Positions 22,623 through 22,660 of a stretch of 22,660 nucleotides of DNA are shown here, piece by piece. The stretch comes from an uncultured Ruminococcus sp. Lineage in GTDB: Bacteria > Bacillota > Clostridia > Oscillospirales > Ruminococcaceae. The stretch lies in the NCBI GenBank assembly GCA_945876405.1, contig CAMCOJ010000002.1, positions 1 to 22,660 of the forward strand, given 5' to 3'. Numbering within the stretch: the stretch's first letter is position 1; each line of letters begins with the position of its first letter. Made by a program: the position numbers and the translations under genes. The notes beneath the pieces were generated by a model. It was not told where the DNA came from and searched no databases. It saw nothing but the letters and a program-made list of their open reading frames with translations.

Positions 22623-22660
22623 GAAATTACTGCAGAAAACACTGAAACAAATATTGTTCT

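Overview
The window reads as a Bacillota (Clostridia) chromosome fragment, most like the Ruminococcus/Oscillospiraceae group. This is inferred from moderate-to-low GC with AT-rich intergenic DNA, strong Shine-Dalgarno sites, frequent TTG starts, a Firmicutes-type rimP-nusA-ylxR-ylxQ-infB operon with both ylxR and ylxQ, and lone secG-rnr. No taxonomic search was possible. Bases 1-48 are not biological: they are an Illumina Nextera i5 adapter with an index, so the left edge is a contig end and the genome starts at about base 49.

Left part, plus strand (49-3312): the 3' end of thiD (thiamine pyrimidine kinase), then secG and rnr under a near-consensus promoter with a long hairpin plus T-run between them. 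A stand-alone tRNA-Thr(GGU) follows, with a perfect sigma-A-type promoter and an intrinsic terminator. Between the tRNA and the next gene lies a short decayed-looking coding remnant.

Middle, minus strand (3478-8930): a monocistronic 101-residue orphan gene with its own promoter and terminator, then a four-gene operon read leftwards from 8873: ABC ATPase, ABC-2 permease, GldG-like auxiliary protein and DUF4340 protein. This resembles the Gld ABC system of gliding Bacteroidetes, but its role in non-gliding Firmicutes is not known to me.

Right-middle, minus strand (8999-20954): a long, tightly packed transcription/translation operon, rimP-nusA-ylxR(rnpM)-ylxQ-infB-rbfA-nrnA-truB-ribF-gltX-metG-like. 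It starts from a clear promoter with a leader hairpin and ends at a strong hairpin after the metG-like gene. Coupling is evident: 2-nt gaps, TTGA-type overlaps, TTG starts, and the gltX ribosome-binding site encoded in the last codons of ribF. The last two genes are a long-form glutamyl-tRNA synthetase and a divergent methionyl-tRNA synthetase-like protein with a degenerate KMSKS loop and an inserted segment.

Right end, plus strand (20955-22660): a MATE-family efflux gene, preceded by a 9-bp inverted repeat and followed by a terminator. Then comes a promoter whose -35 box abuts two perfect 16-bp direct repeats spaced 21 bp apart, pointing off the window. This is the best candidate for undescribed regulation here. 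Most of the window is housekeeping; I did not find a clearly new defence, mobile or biosynthetic system.
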